From contig SVPR01000007.1 of the NCBI GenBank assembly GCA_015065785.1, positions 1 through 35,633 on the forward strand: a DNA stretch of 35,633 bases. Reading direction: 5' to 3'. This DNA is from Oscillospiraceae bacterium (GTDB taxonomy: Bacteria; Bacillota; Clostridia; Oscillospirales; Acutalibacteraceae). A program made the position numbers and the translations under genes. The notes under the pieces were generated by a model. That model was given only the letters and a program-made list of their open reading frames with translations. It did not search any database and was not told the DNA's origin. This document shows positions 8,175-17,000 of the stretch, piece by piece (the first letter of the stretch is position 1; every line of letters starts with the position of its first letter).

Positions 8175-10376
8175 GTGACTGATTCTCAGGAAACAATAAC
8201 AGGAATAGTTGAAGATATTACTTTCCAGAATGCCCAGAATGGCTTTACAGTTCTTGATTTTTCAAGTGACGATGAGTTGTTTACGGCTGTTGGCGTTATG
8301 CCCGGAATTACTGCAGGCGAAACAGTTTCTTTAACAGGCTCTTTTATTATGCACCCAACCTTTGGCAGACAGTTAAAGGTCACCTCTTTTACACGAACTC
8401 TACCCGAAACAAGTGAACAGATTATAAAATATCTTTCCTCCGGTGTTATAAGAGGAATAGGCCCTAAAAAAGCACTTTCAATTGTTGAAGCCTTTGACAC
8501 TGACACATTGAATGTTATTGAAAACACACCCGAAAGACTTGCTGAACTCAAGGGAATTTCAATTGACCAGGCAAAAAATATCGGTGAAGAATTCAAAAAG
8601 CAATACGCAATGAGAACTGTTATGTTAGGCCTTGAAAAATATGGCTTAACACCCAACGAATGTGTAAGAATTTATAAAAAATTAGGCATTCAATCAGTTG
8701 AAATGGTTAAAGAAAACCCCTACTGTCTTTGTTCATTAGGCATTGGTATAAGCTTTGAAAAGGCAGAGATAATCGAAGAAAAATTAGAAGAAAAGCCTGT
8801 TCCCGAACACAGAATAAGAGAGGGCATTCTTCATGTTATGCGTTATAACCGCAATTCCCGTGGGCATACCTGTATTCCCCGTGAAAAGCTTTTAAAGCCG
8901 TGTGCAGATTTACTTAACACTAATGAAGATACAATTGATATTACAATTGATTCTCTCGTTTCTACTGCACAATTAAAATTGCATATAATTGATGGTACTG
9001 AATTTATATTTTTGCCATCCTCTTATAAGGATGAAAAAAGAATTGCAGAGAGAATGAGTGTTGTTGCAAAATTCCCACCACCAAGAATGAGTACTCTTGC
9101 ACAAACCATTGATGATATTGAATACGAAAACGACATTAAATATGAAGATTTGCAGAGAATGGCTATTGCCACCGCCGCTAACAAAGGTCTTTTAATTCTT
9201 ACAGGTGGTCCTGGTACGGGTAAAACTACTGCGATTAAAGGTATTATCAAGGTATTTGAAAAGCAGAATCTTGACATTGCTTTAGCTGCCCCCACAGGCA
9301 GAGCTGCAAAAAGAATGACTGAATTAACAGGCAGGGAAGCAAAAACTATTCATAGACTTTTAGAGGTTGAATGGGATGAAGATGACCGCCCTGTTTTCAG
9401 GCGTGACATAAAAAATCCTCTTGACTGCAATGCATTGATTTTAGACGAGTTATCTATGGTAGATATTTCACTTTTTGCAAGTCTTTTAGACGCTTTACCC
9501 TTAGGCTGCAGACTTATTTTAGTTGGTGACTCTGACCAGCTACCGCCGGTAGGGGCTGGTAATGTTCTGCACGATTTAATAAAAGCAGAAGTGTTACCTG
9601 TAATTGAGCTTAATAAGGTATTCCGTCAGGCTATGGAAAGTAAAATAGTAAGCAATGCACACAAAATTGTTGTGGGTGAAATGCCCGACTTAAAAAATGA
9701 TGGCAAAGACTTTTTCCATATGGAAAGGCAATCACCATTTTTAGCAACAGAAACAATTGCAGAGCTTTGTGCGGTAAGACTAAAAAAAGCTTATAACTGG
9801 GACCCGCTTTCAGATATTCAGGTTATTTGCCCCTCTAAAAAAGGTGAAACAGGCACTGCAAACTTAAATAAAATTTTACAACGCCTTTTAAACCCTGAAG
9901 ACGATAAGAAGCATGAGGTAATTGTTGCAGGTCAGTTATTCCGCGAGGGTGACAAGGTAATGCAGACCAAAAACAATTACAATATTGAATGGGAAAGCGA
10001 AGATGAAAAGGGCAACGGAATTTACAACGGTGATATTGGAATTCTTGAAAAAATCAATACCCAAAACGGACTTGTTACAATAAACTTTGACGGAAGAATT
10101 GCTGAAATAGCCACAGAAAATCTGACTGAATTAGATTTATCTTACGCAATAACCGTACATAAAAGTCAGGGTAGTGAATTCAAGGCGGTTATAATGCCTG
10201 TAACAGGAATTGTACCTGAGCTCTCATACCGAAACCTTTTGTACACTGCGGTAACAAGGGCAAAAGATATGTTAATTACCGTAGGTTCTGCTGATTTGGT
10301 TTATAAAATGACTGCTAATGATAAAAAAGCAAAGCGTTTTTCTGCATTAGCACACTTTTTAAAGGCGGAATTTTAA
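8175..10376 (+). CDS. recD2: ATP-dependent DNA helicase RecD2
   Basis: 733 residues, the usual size for the RecD2/RecD-like superfamily 1B helicases found in bacteria without RecBC partners. The N-terminal OB-like and helix-hairpin-helix region (about 1-200) includes GVIRGIGPKKA. Walker A is GGPGTGKTT at 344-352, Walker B is LILDELSMVD, followed by VGDSDQLPPVGAGN. C-terminal motifs are YAITVHKSQGSEF and LLYTAVTRAKD. It is a 5'-3' helicase with roles in DNA repair and replication fork processing in the cytoplasm. The start is GTG at 8175 with GGTGG about 7 nt upstream. Its stop overlaps the comF start by 1 nt (TAATG), so the two form one operon. Confidence 0.93.
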   Translation: MTDSQETITGIVEDITFQNAQNGFTVLDFSSDDELFTAVGVMPGITAGETVSLTGSFIMHPTFGRQLKVTSFTRTLPETSEQIIKYLSSGVIRGIGPKKALSIVEAFDTDTLNVIENTPERLAELKGISIDQAKNIGEEFKKQYAMRTVMLGLEKYGLTPNECVRIYKKLGIQSVEMVKENPYCLCSLGIGISFEKAEIIEEKLEEKPVPEHRIREGILHVMRYNRNSRGHTCIPREKLLKPCADLLNTNEDTIDITIDSLVSTAQLKLHIIDGTEFIFLPSSYKDEKRIAERMSVVAKFPPPRMSTLAQTIDDIEYENDIKYEDLQRMAIATAANKGLLILTGGPGTGKTTAIKGIIKVFEKQNLDIALAAPTGRAAKRMTELTGREAKTIHRLLEVEWDEDDRPVFRRDIKNPLDCNALILDELSMVDISLFASLLDALPLGCRLILVGDSDQLPPVGAGNVLHDLIKAEVLPVIELNKVFRQAMESKIVSNAHKIVVGEMPDLKNDGKDFFHMERQSPFLATETIAELCAVRLKKAYNWDPLSDIQVICPSKKGETGTANLNKILQRLLNPEDDKKHEVIVAGQLFREGDKVMQTKNNYNIEWESEDEKGNGIYNGDIGILEKINTQNGLVTINFDGRIAEIATENLTELDLSYAITVHKSQGSEFKAVIMPVTGIVPELSYRNLLYTAVTRAKDMLITVGSADLVYKMTANDKKAKRFSALAHFLKAEF

Positions 10377-11113
10377 TGAACAAACAAGAATTAAAAGATT
10401 TTTTAATTGCATTTTTATTCCCGAAGCGATGCAGATATTGCACCTGCGTTGTAAAGCACAATGAAGAAATCTGTAGTAAATGTGAGGATAATCTTCACGA
10501 AATAAGCGGAGAAATATGCTTTTTGTGTGGCTGCAGTAAAGAGGATTGCACCTGCAAAAATCATAAATCCTATTATGAAGCAATTTCTGCGCCATTTTAT
10601 TATGACGGCACAGCAGGTAATTCTATAAGACTTTTAAAATTCCAAAAGAAATCAGAAATAGCAGATGTTTTATCAGAAGAAATGGCAAAATGCTATGTAA
10701 ATAATCTCTCTGAATATTCAGTAGATTTAGTAACATTTGTGCCAATGCATAAGAAAAAACTGAAAGAACGCGGATTTAACCAGGCAGAGCTTTTAACCAG
10801 AAAAATGTGCGATTTATTAGACCTGCCCTGTGAAGAGCTTTTGACAAAATCTTACGAAACAGGCGACCAGCACTTTCTTGATGAAAATCTGAGAAAAGGT
10901 AACCTTTTAGGCGTTTTTTCAATTAACCCTGAAATTGATATTCTTGACAAAAGAATTCTTCTTTGTGACGACATTAAAACAACCGGCGCAACACTTGATG
11001 AATGTGCGAAGACGCTTTTAATCGCGGGTGCTTCGGATGTGGTTTGTTTAACGACGGCAGTTACGAGGAAGAAGTCAGGGACTAGAGTTCAGGGACTAGG
11101 GACTAGGGACTAG
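10376..11113 (+). CDS. comF: ComF family phosphoribosyltransferase-like protein
   Basis: 245 residues. The N-terminus is Cys-rich with zinc-ribbon pairs (CRYC near residue 19, CSKC, then CFLCGC and CTC). The C-terminal half is a type I phosphoribosyltransferase domain with the PRPP loop ILLCDDIKTTGAT. In naturally competent bacteria ComF helps single-stranded DNA uptake at the inner membrane; other family members have less clear roles. It is translationally coupled to recD2, so both may act on incoming or broken DNA. The natural family C-terminus probably ends near TTAVTRKK. The last 12 or so residues (SGTRVQGLGTRD) are encoded by a heptamer tandem array, and the TAG stop is part of a CTAGGGA unit. 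Confidence 0.88.
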   Translation: MNKQELKDFLIAFLFPKRCRYCTCVVKHNEEICSKCEDNLHEISGEICFLCGCSKEDCTCKNHKSYYEAISAPFYYDGTAGNSIRLLKFQKKSEIADVLSEEMAKCYVNNLSEYSVDLVTFVPMHKKKLKERGFNQAELLTRKMCDLLDLPCEELLTKSYETGDQHFLDENLRKGNLLGVFSINPEIDILDKRILLCDDIKTTGATLDECAKTLLIAGASDVVCLTTAVTRKKSGTRVQGLGTRD

Positions 11114-11475
11114 GGATCAGAAATCAGGGAATAGAAAATGCTGAGTGCTGAATTAAGGGTCTGCGACGCAAAAATAATTGAAAATGGAAAATTGAAAATT
11201 GAAAATTTAGGGGCTACGCCGTAATTATAATAATTGGTTATAATGGTAAACTGACTTTTTCATTTATACTAATTACAAATATTAAGATATAAAAATAAAA
11301 ATTCTATCATTTTTAGTTTATATAAAACTTCAAATGATAGAATTTCTTGCTTTTATGGATAATTATTATTGCCGACCGCAGGTCCCACAATTTTCAATTT
11401 TCCATTTTCAATTTTTAATTTTTAATTTTCACTTATAAGTCTCTATTCTCCGTTCCCTGATTTCTGAACTCAGCT
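11075..11475. repeat. Heptamer/hairpin intergenic element, copy A (comF / membrane protein gap)
   Basis: The left side starts with eleven uninterrupted 7-nt units (11075-11151; TCAGGGA, CTAGGGA, TCAGAAA, ATAGAAA, ATGCTGA, GTGCTGA types), then mini-hairpin GTC-TGC-GAC (11159-11167). A second array of ATTGAAA units (11177-11204) leads to mini-hairpin GGC-TAC-GCC (11212-11220) and AATTATAAT. The core hairpin spans 11299-11345 (AAATTCTATCATTT paired with AAATGATAGAATTT). The right side is the inverted counterpart: mini-hairpin GACC-GCA-GGTC (11374-11384), TTTCAAT arrays (11389-11430), CTTATAAG, then TTTCTGA/TCCCTGA-type units to about 11468. It fills the 3'-3' gap and runs into both flanking coding sequences. 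No ORF lies inside. Confidence 0.8.
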
Positions 11476-12224
11476 TGAATTTCTTGAGCTTGTTGTGTAT
11501 CAAAGGTAGATTGAAGTGGCGCCCCGAGCTGTGCTTCTCTTTTTTTCTTTTGATTTTTATTTATTACTAAACCAATAATACCACCGATAATTGCAGCTGC
11601 AATTATAATCATTGGCACGAATATATCGAAATCATCTTCAATTGTTCCTGCAGGTGCTATTGTATCCTTTGATGGCATAAGCTCATCCTCATTCATTTTA
11701 AAGGTATCTGCTATTGCATCAAGCTCGTCTATTGTATCCATATTATCTGCTGTAAGTGCAATTGTATAAACGAAATCAACACCTGCAAACTGATACATTT
11801 TCTGATAAAATACTGTATCCTGAATCTTTGTTTTAATAACTGATATAAGTGCTGTGTAGCCACTTGAAAGGTCTTTGCTATCTACTGAAACAACTTCAAT
11901 ATCTGCTTTGATTTGTTGTTGTGCATATTGTGAAGTCATTGTTGCTTTAAATACTTTTGCATAAGAATCATAATTCTCTTGTGTTAAATCTTTAAGACAC
12001 TCGTTGTCCGTATTTTCAACATAATTAACAGTTATATTTGTAACGCCATCGGCTTTTACAAAATAGAACAAAACATCTGTACTGTTTTCTTTCACATACT
12101 CGTACTCATCGCCTACATCAATAGAAAAGTGTGAATCCTCACTAAAAACATTAGCAGCACTTACACTGATAACTGATGTAAAAATCATAATTGCTACAAC
12201 TAATAAAATACTTACCTTTTTCAT
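11433..12224 (-). CDS. Unrecognised exported single-pass membrane protein
   Basis: 263 residues from ATG 12224; an upstream in-frame ATG at 12290 exists but AAGGAG sits 7 nt before 12224. A signal peptide (residues 1-24, MKKVSILLVV to VSA) is followed by an extracellular domain of about 180 residues with no family I recognise. A transmembrane helix follows near 203-225 (IFVPMIIIAAAIIGGIIGLV), then a short basic cytoplasmic tail (NKNQKKKREA). The topology is type I. The last 11 or so residues (FRNQGTENRDL) are encoded by heptamer units of the adjacent repeat element. It has its own promoter and sits downstream of the CBS transporter on the same strand, separated by a terminator. No function is assigned. 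Confidence 0.75.
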   Translation of the reverse strand: MKKVSILLVVAIMIFTSVISVSAANVFSEDSHFSIDVGDEYEYVKENSTDVLFYFVKADGVTNITVNYVENTDNECLKDLTQENYDSYAKVFKATMTSQYAQQQIKADIEVVSVDSKDLSSGYTALISVIKTKIQDTVFYQKMYQFAGVDFVYTIALTADNMDTIDELDAIADTFKMNEDELMPSKDTIAPAGTIEDDFDIFVPMIIIAAAIIGGIIGLVINKNQKKKREAQLGAPLQSTFDTQQAQEIQAEFRNQGTENRDL

Positions 12225-12261
12225 TTTAATACTCCTTAAATAAAATATATTTTTCTTGCTT

Positions 12262-12290
12262 ATAATAGCACAGAAGAAAGCAAAAATCAA
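12262..12290 (-). promoter_or_regulatory. Promoter of the membrane protein gene
   Basis: On the minus strand, TTGATT (12285-12290), a 17-nt spacer ending TGTGC, and TATTAT (12262-12267): an extended -10 type sigma-A promoter. Confidence 0.65.
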
Positions 12291-12303
12291 GACTATTAGA
12301 GTA

Positions 12304-12370
12304 AACAGTGAACAGGAAGCAGGAAACAGTTTTTATTTAGTTGACCTGAACTCTAGTCCCTAGTCCCTGA
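12304..12370. repeat. Coreless inverted pair of heptamer arrays (copy D)
   Basis: AACAGTG, AACAGGA, AGCAGGA, AACAGTT run rightward at 12304-12331. After a short AT-rich spacer, CCTGAACTCTAGTCCC begins an opposing array (12345-12370) whose reverse complement shares the 16-mer GGGACTAGAGTTCAGG with the left end of copy A. No core or mini-hairpin is present. Confidence 0.7.
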
Positions 12371-12372
12371 TT

Positions 12373-12410
12373 AAAAAAGAAACTCAGCAAAAATGCTGAG
12401 TTTCTTTTTT
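12373..12410 (-). terminator. Intrinsic terminator of the CBS transporter gene
   Basis: A perfect 17-bp stem (AAAAAAGAAACTCAGCA paired with TGCTGAGTTTCTTTTTT) with a 4-nt loop. It begins inside the stop codon of the gene ending at 12409, and its A/T symmetry suits both directions. Confidence 0.9.
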
Positions 12411-13833
12411 AATCATCTTCATCTTCATCATCGTCATCTTCTTCGACCGGAATCGGAGTGATTTCGACTTTGATTTTTTCAATTCTTCGTTCTTCTACTT
12501 TAAGAACTGTAAATTTAACATTTTCAAATTCGACCTCATTCATTTCACCGTCTTTAGGTAAAAATTGAAGCTGGTCAATTATAAAGCCTGCGAGAGTTTC
12601 ATAATCACCCTCAGGGAGCTCTTTACCAATAAGCTCTTCAATTTCCTCTATATCAATAGTACCGTCAACTGTGAATGTATTGTCGTCGATTTTTCTGATT
12701 TCTTCATCCTCCTGGTCATACTCATCCTGAATATTACCCATAATTGCTTCAACTAAATCTTCAAGTGTAAGAATACCTGCTGTGCCACCATATTCATCAA
12801 CAACAATTGCCATCTGAATTTTTTTAGCACTCATTTCGGTAAACAATTCACCACAGGATTTTGTTTCAGGAATGAAGTAAGCCTCTCTTGCCATCTTTTT
12901 AAGATTTGACTTGGATGGTAAGGATTTACCTACATATTTAAGTAAGTCTTTTACATATATAATGCCGATTATATTATCAATTTCGCCCTCATAAACAGGA
13001 ATTCTTGAGTATCCGTTTTCAATAGCGAGAGCCACAAAGCTTTCTATATTAGTATCTTCAACATCAACTGCGGTAACATCAGTACGGTGAGTCATAATGT
13101 CACCAGCATTAAGGTCATCAAATTCAAAGATGTTGTTAATCATCTCTTTCTGAGCATCTTCAATAACGCCCTTTTCCTGACCGACATCAACCATCATTCT
13201 GATTTCTTCTTCTGTAACAGTTTCTTCAGAAGCGTTAGGGTCGAAGCCTAAAAGTCTTACAACTCCATTAGTAGATACTGAAAGCACCTTAACAAAAGGT
13301 GAAGTGATTTTTGAAATTGTTCTTAATGCACCCACAACCTTGAATGCGATTTTTTCCGGAATCTGCATACCGATTCTCTTTGGTGCCAATTCGCCGAAAA
13401 CAAGTGTAAAGTATGAAATAATGATTGTAATAAGAATAACTGCAATTGGTGAAATAATATTTTCATTTACGCCTGTTGAATCCACAACTACTGCTGTAAG
13501 CATTTCTGCAAGTGTTGTAGCCGCAGAAGCAGATGCCAAGAAGCCTGCAAGAGTTACACCAATTTGAATTGTAGATAAAAATTTACTTGGATTTTTTGTT
13601 AATTTTAAAACTTGTTTTGCTTTTTTGTTACCTTCTTCAGCTTGTTTCTCCAGCTTTGCATCATTAAGCGAGATAACTGCAATTTCACTCATTGCAAAAA
13701 ATGCATTGACTAAAATGAGAACAATTAAAAGCGGTATTTGCCATGCAAGAGATTTTGCATCAGGGGTTGCTGATAATGTATTCATTATCGGCTCAAAAGA
13801 ATTTAAAATAATACTAGGTCCGGCGTCATCCAT
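12409..13833 (-). CDS. CNNM/CorC-type membrane protein with CBS pair (hemolysin C family)
   Basis: 474 residues from ATG 13833. The in-frame TTG at 13854 is rejected because AAAGGAG lies between it and 13833. Domain order: DUF21/CNNM transmembrane domain (about 20-200) with hydrophobic segments such as IPLLIVLILVNAFFAMSEIA and the conserved FGELAPKRIG; two CBS domains (about 215-340); the CorC/HlyC transporter-associated domain (about 380-455) with GGTAGILTLEDLVE upstream; and an Asp/Glu-rich acidic tail. The family is linked to Mg2+ and other divalent cation efflux or resistance; 'hemolysin' is a historical label. It is monocistronic, with a consensus promoter and its own terminator. Confidence 0.9.
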   Translation of the reverse strand: MDDAGPSIILNSFEPIMNTLSATPDAKSLAWQIPLLIVLILVNAFFAMSEIAVISLNDAKLEKQAEEGNKKAKQVLKLTKNPSKFLSTIQIGVTLAGFLASASAATTLAEMLTAVVVDSTGVNENIISPIAVILITIIISYFTLVFGELAPKRIGMQIPEKIAFKVVGALRTISKITSPFVKVLSVSTNGVVRLLGFDPNASEETVTEEEIRMMVDVGQEKGVIEDAQKEMINNIFEFDDLNAGDIMTHRTDVTAVDVEDTNIESFVALAIENGYSRIPVYEGEIDNIIGIIYVKDLLKYVGKSLPSKSNLKKMAREAYFIPETKSCGELFTEMSAKKIQMAIVVDEYGGTAGILTLEDLVEAIMGNIQDEYDQEDEEIRKIDDNTFTVDGTIDIEEIEELIGKELPEGDYETLAGFIIDQLQFLPKDGEMNEVEFENVKFTVLKVEERRIEKIKVEITPIPVEEDDDDEDEDD

Positions 13834-13869
13834 TATAGGACTTGCTCCTTTCAAAAATTATAATGCAAC

Positions 13870-13898
13870 ATTATACAAAATAATGGAGGTTTTGTCAA
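13870..13898 (-). promoter_or_regulatory. Consensus sigma-A promoter of the CNNM/CBS gene
   Basis: On the minus strand, a perfect TTGACA (13893-13898), 17-nt spacer and TATAAT (13870-13875), about 37 nt upstream of ATG 13833. Confidence 0.85.
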
Positions 13899-13990
13899 TG
13901 TTATTACCATTATTCTACATTATAGATATATAATTTACTTAAATATAGCAAATTTTCCACTTTTTTTGTAGAATTTTTAACGATTTTATG

Positions 13991-14019
13991 TTTACAATTT
14001 CGCTTTTTAGTGTTAAAAT
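13991..14019 (+). promoter_or_regulatory. Promoter of the PFOR gene
   Basis: TTTACA (13991-13996), a 17-nt spacer ending AGTGT, and TAAAAT (14014-14019), 43 nt before ATG 14062, which follows AGGAGG by 9 nt. Confidence 0.65.
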
Positions 14020-14061
14020 GTTTCTTGTGTTTAAATATTATTTCACAGGAGGAAAAATCCA

Positions 14062-17000
14062 ATGGCACGTAAAATGAAAACCATGGACGGTAACAATGCG
14101 GCTGCGTATGTCTCATATGCATTCACAGAAGTTGCCGGCATCTACCCAATCACACCTTCAAGCCCAATGGCTGACTATGTTGACCAATGGTCTGCACAAG
14201 GTCAAAAGAACATTTTCGGTACAACTGTAAAAGTTGCTGAAATGCAATCTGAAGCAGGTGCTGCAGGTACAGTACACGGCTCACTCGCTGCCGGTGCTCT
14301 TACAACAACTTACACAGCATCACAAGGTCTTCTTTTAATGATTCCTAACATGTATAAAATTGCTGGTGAGCTTCTCCCATCAGTTTTCCATGTTTCAGCT
14401 CGTTGCGTAGCTTCACACGCACTTAATATTTTCGGTGACCATTCAGACGTTTATGCTTGTCGTCAGACAGGTTTTGCAATGCTCGCTGAAACAAACACTC
14501 AAGAGGTTATGGACTTAGGTGCTGTTGCTCACCTTGCAACAATTAAGAGCAGAGTTCCATTCATTAACTTCTTCGACGGTTTCCGTACTTCTCACGAAAT
14601 TCAAAAAATTGAAATCTGGGACTACGAAGACCTCAAAGAAATGTGCGATATGGATGCAGTTGATGCATTCCGTCAAAGAGCACTTAACCCAGAACATCCT
14701 GTAATGCGTGGTTCTCACGAAAATGGTGACATTTTCTTCCAACACAGAGAAGCATGTAACAAATACTATGACGAAGTTCCTGCAATCGTTGAAGAATATA
14801 TGGGCAAGGTTAATGCTAAGCTCGGCACAAACTACCAGCTCTTCAACTACTACGGTGCTGAAGATGCTGAAAGAGTTATCGTAGCAATGGGTTCATTCTG
14901 TGATGTAGCAGAAGAAGTTATTGACTACCTCTTAGCAAAAGGCGAAAAAGTTGGTCTTCTTAAAGTTAGACTTTACAGACCATTCGCTGCTGACAAATTC
15001 TGTGCAGCTCTTCCTAAGACAGTTAAAAAGATTGCTGTTCTTGACAGAACTAAGGAACCAGGTTCAATTGGTGAACCACTTTACCTTGATGTTGTTGCAG
15101 CTCTTGAAGCATGTGGCAAAACAGGTCTTACAGTAACAGGCGGTCGTTATGGTCTTGGTTCAAAAGACACACCACCTGCATCAGTATTTGCAGTTTACGA
15201 TGAACTCGCAAAGGCTGAACCAAAGAAACACTTCACACTCGGTATCAACGACGATGTTACCTACCTTTCACTCGAAGAAAAAGAAGCTCCTGCAACTGCT
15301 GCTGAGGGTACAATTGAGTGTAAGTTCTGGGGTCTCGGTGGTGACGGTACTGTTGGTGCTAACAAAGACTCAATCAAAATCATTGGTGACCATACTGACA
15401 AATATGTTCAGGCATATTTCCAATATGACTCAAAGAAAACAGGTGGCGTTACAATTTCTCACCTTCGTTTCGGCGATAAGCCAATCAAGAGCCCATACTA
15501 TGTAAACAAGGCAGACTTCGTTGCTTGCCACACACCTGCTTACATTGAAAAAGGCTTCAAAATTGTTAACGACGTTAAACCAGGCGGTGTATTCCTTATC
15601 AACTGCCAATGGGATGACGCTGAACTCGCTGAAAAGCTCAATGCTGAAACAAAGCAATATATTGCTAAGAACAATGTTCAGCTTTACACAGTTAACGCTA
15701 TTGACTTAGCTGCTGAAATCGGCCTTGGTAAGAGAACTAACACAATTCTTCAGGCTTCATTCTTCGCTCTTGCTAATGTTCTTCCAAAAGAAGATGCAAT
15801 CGGCTATATGAAGAACGCTGCTATGAAGTTCCTCAAAAAAGGTCAGGATATCGTTGATATGAACCACAAAGCTATTGACGCTGGTTTCGGTGCATTCAAA
15901 AAGTACGATGTTCCTGCTGACTGGGCTAACGCAACTGATAACACAGTAGCAGAAAAAGCAGAAGGCCCAGAAAAGCTTGTTAAGATGGTTGACAACATCA
16001 TGAAACCTGTTGGTAACATGAATGGTGACTCTCTTCCAGTTTCTGTATTTATGGATCACGCTGACGGTACATTTGAACAAGGTGCTGCTGCTTACGAAAA
16101 ACGCGGTGTTGCTGTTATGGTTCCTGAATGGGACGAAAACACTTGCGCAAAATGTAACAAGTGCTCATTCGTATGTCCTCACGCTACAATTCGTCCATTT
16201 GCTCTTGATGCAAACGAAGTTGCTGGTGCTCCGGAAGTTCTCAAGAAATCACCAAAGCCAGTTGTTAAGACAGATTACACATACACACTTGCTATTTCAC
16301 CTATGGATTGTATGGGTTGTGGCGTTTGTGTTGGCGTTTGTCCTACAAACTCACTTAAAATGGTTTCTCGTGAAAGCCAGGATGCTCAACAAGAAGCATT
16401 TGATTACTGCGTAGCTAATGTTACAGAAAAAGAAGGCGTTGCAACTTCTGCAAACCTTATTTCTAGCCAGTACAAGAAACCTCTCCTTGAGTTCTCAGGT
16501 TCTTGCGCAGGTTGTGCTGAAACTGCTTACGCTCGTCTTATTACTCAGCTCTTCGGTGACAGAATGTATATTTCTAACGCAACAGGCTGTTCTTCAATCT
16601 GGGGTGGTCCTGCTGCAACATCACCATACACAGTAAATGCTAAGGGTCAAGGTCCTGCATGGGCTAACTCACTCTTTGAAGATAACGCTGAACACGGTTT
16701 CGGTATGTTCCTTGGTCAGAACGCTATCCGTAACAGCCTTATTTCTAAAGTTGAAAACATTCTCACATCAGGCAAAGCTTCTGATAATCTCAAAGCAAAA
16801 GCTCAAGCTTACCTCGATACTGTAAATGACGGTGAAGCAAACGCTGCTGCTACTGATGCTCTTGTTGCTGCTCTCGAAGATGGCGCTTGCTGTGACAACT
16901 GCAAATCAATCCTTGCTAACAAAGACTACCTTGCTAAGAAATCTGTATGGATCTTCGGTGGCGACGGTTGGGCTTACGACATCGGCTTCGGCGGTGTTGA

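Noticed and set aside
8186-8656. 156-residue open frame antisense to recD2
   Set aside because: It overlaps conserved RecD2 sequence entirely, with no ribosome binding site or recognisable domain.
11075-11158. CRISPR-like array
   Set aside because: The unit is 7 nt with no unique spacers and no cas genes are nearby.
15149-15505. Long open frames inside the PFOR gene (also 16022-16414 and 16826-17167)
   Set aside because: They lie in the second reading frame of a strongly codon-biased gene, are Leu/Val/Ser rich, and lack start signals. They are shadows of PFOR.
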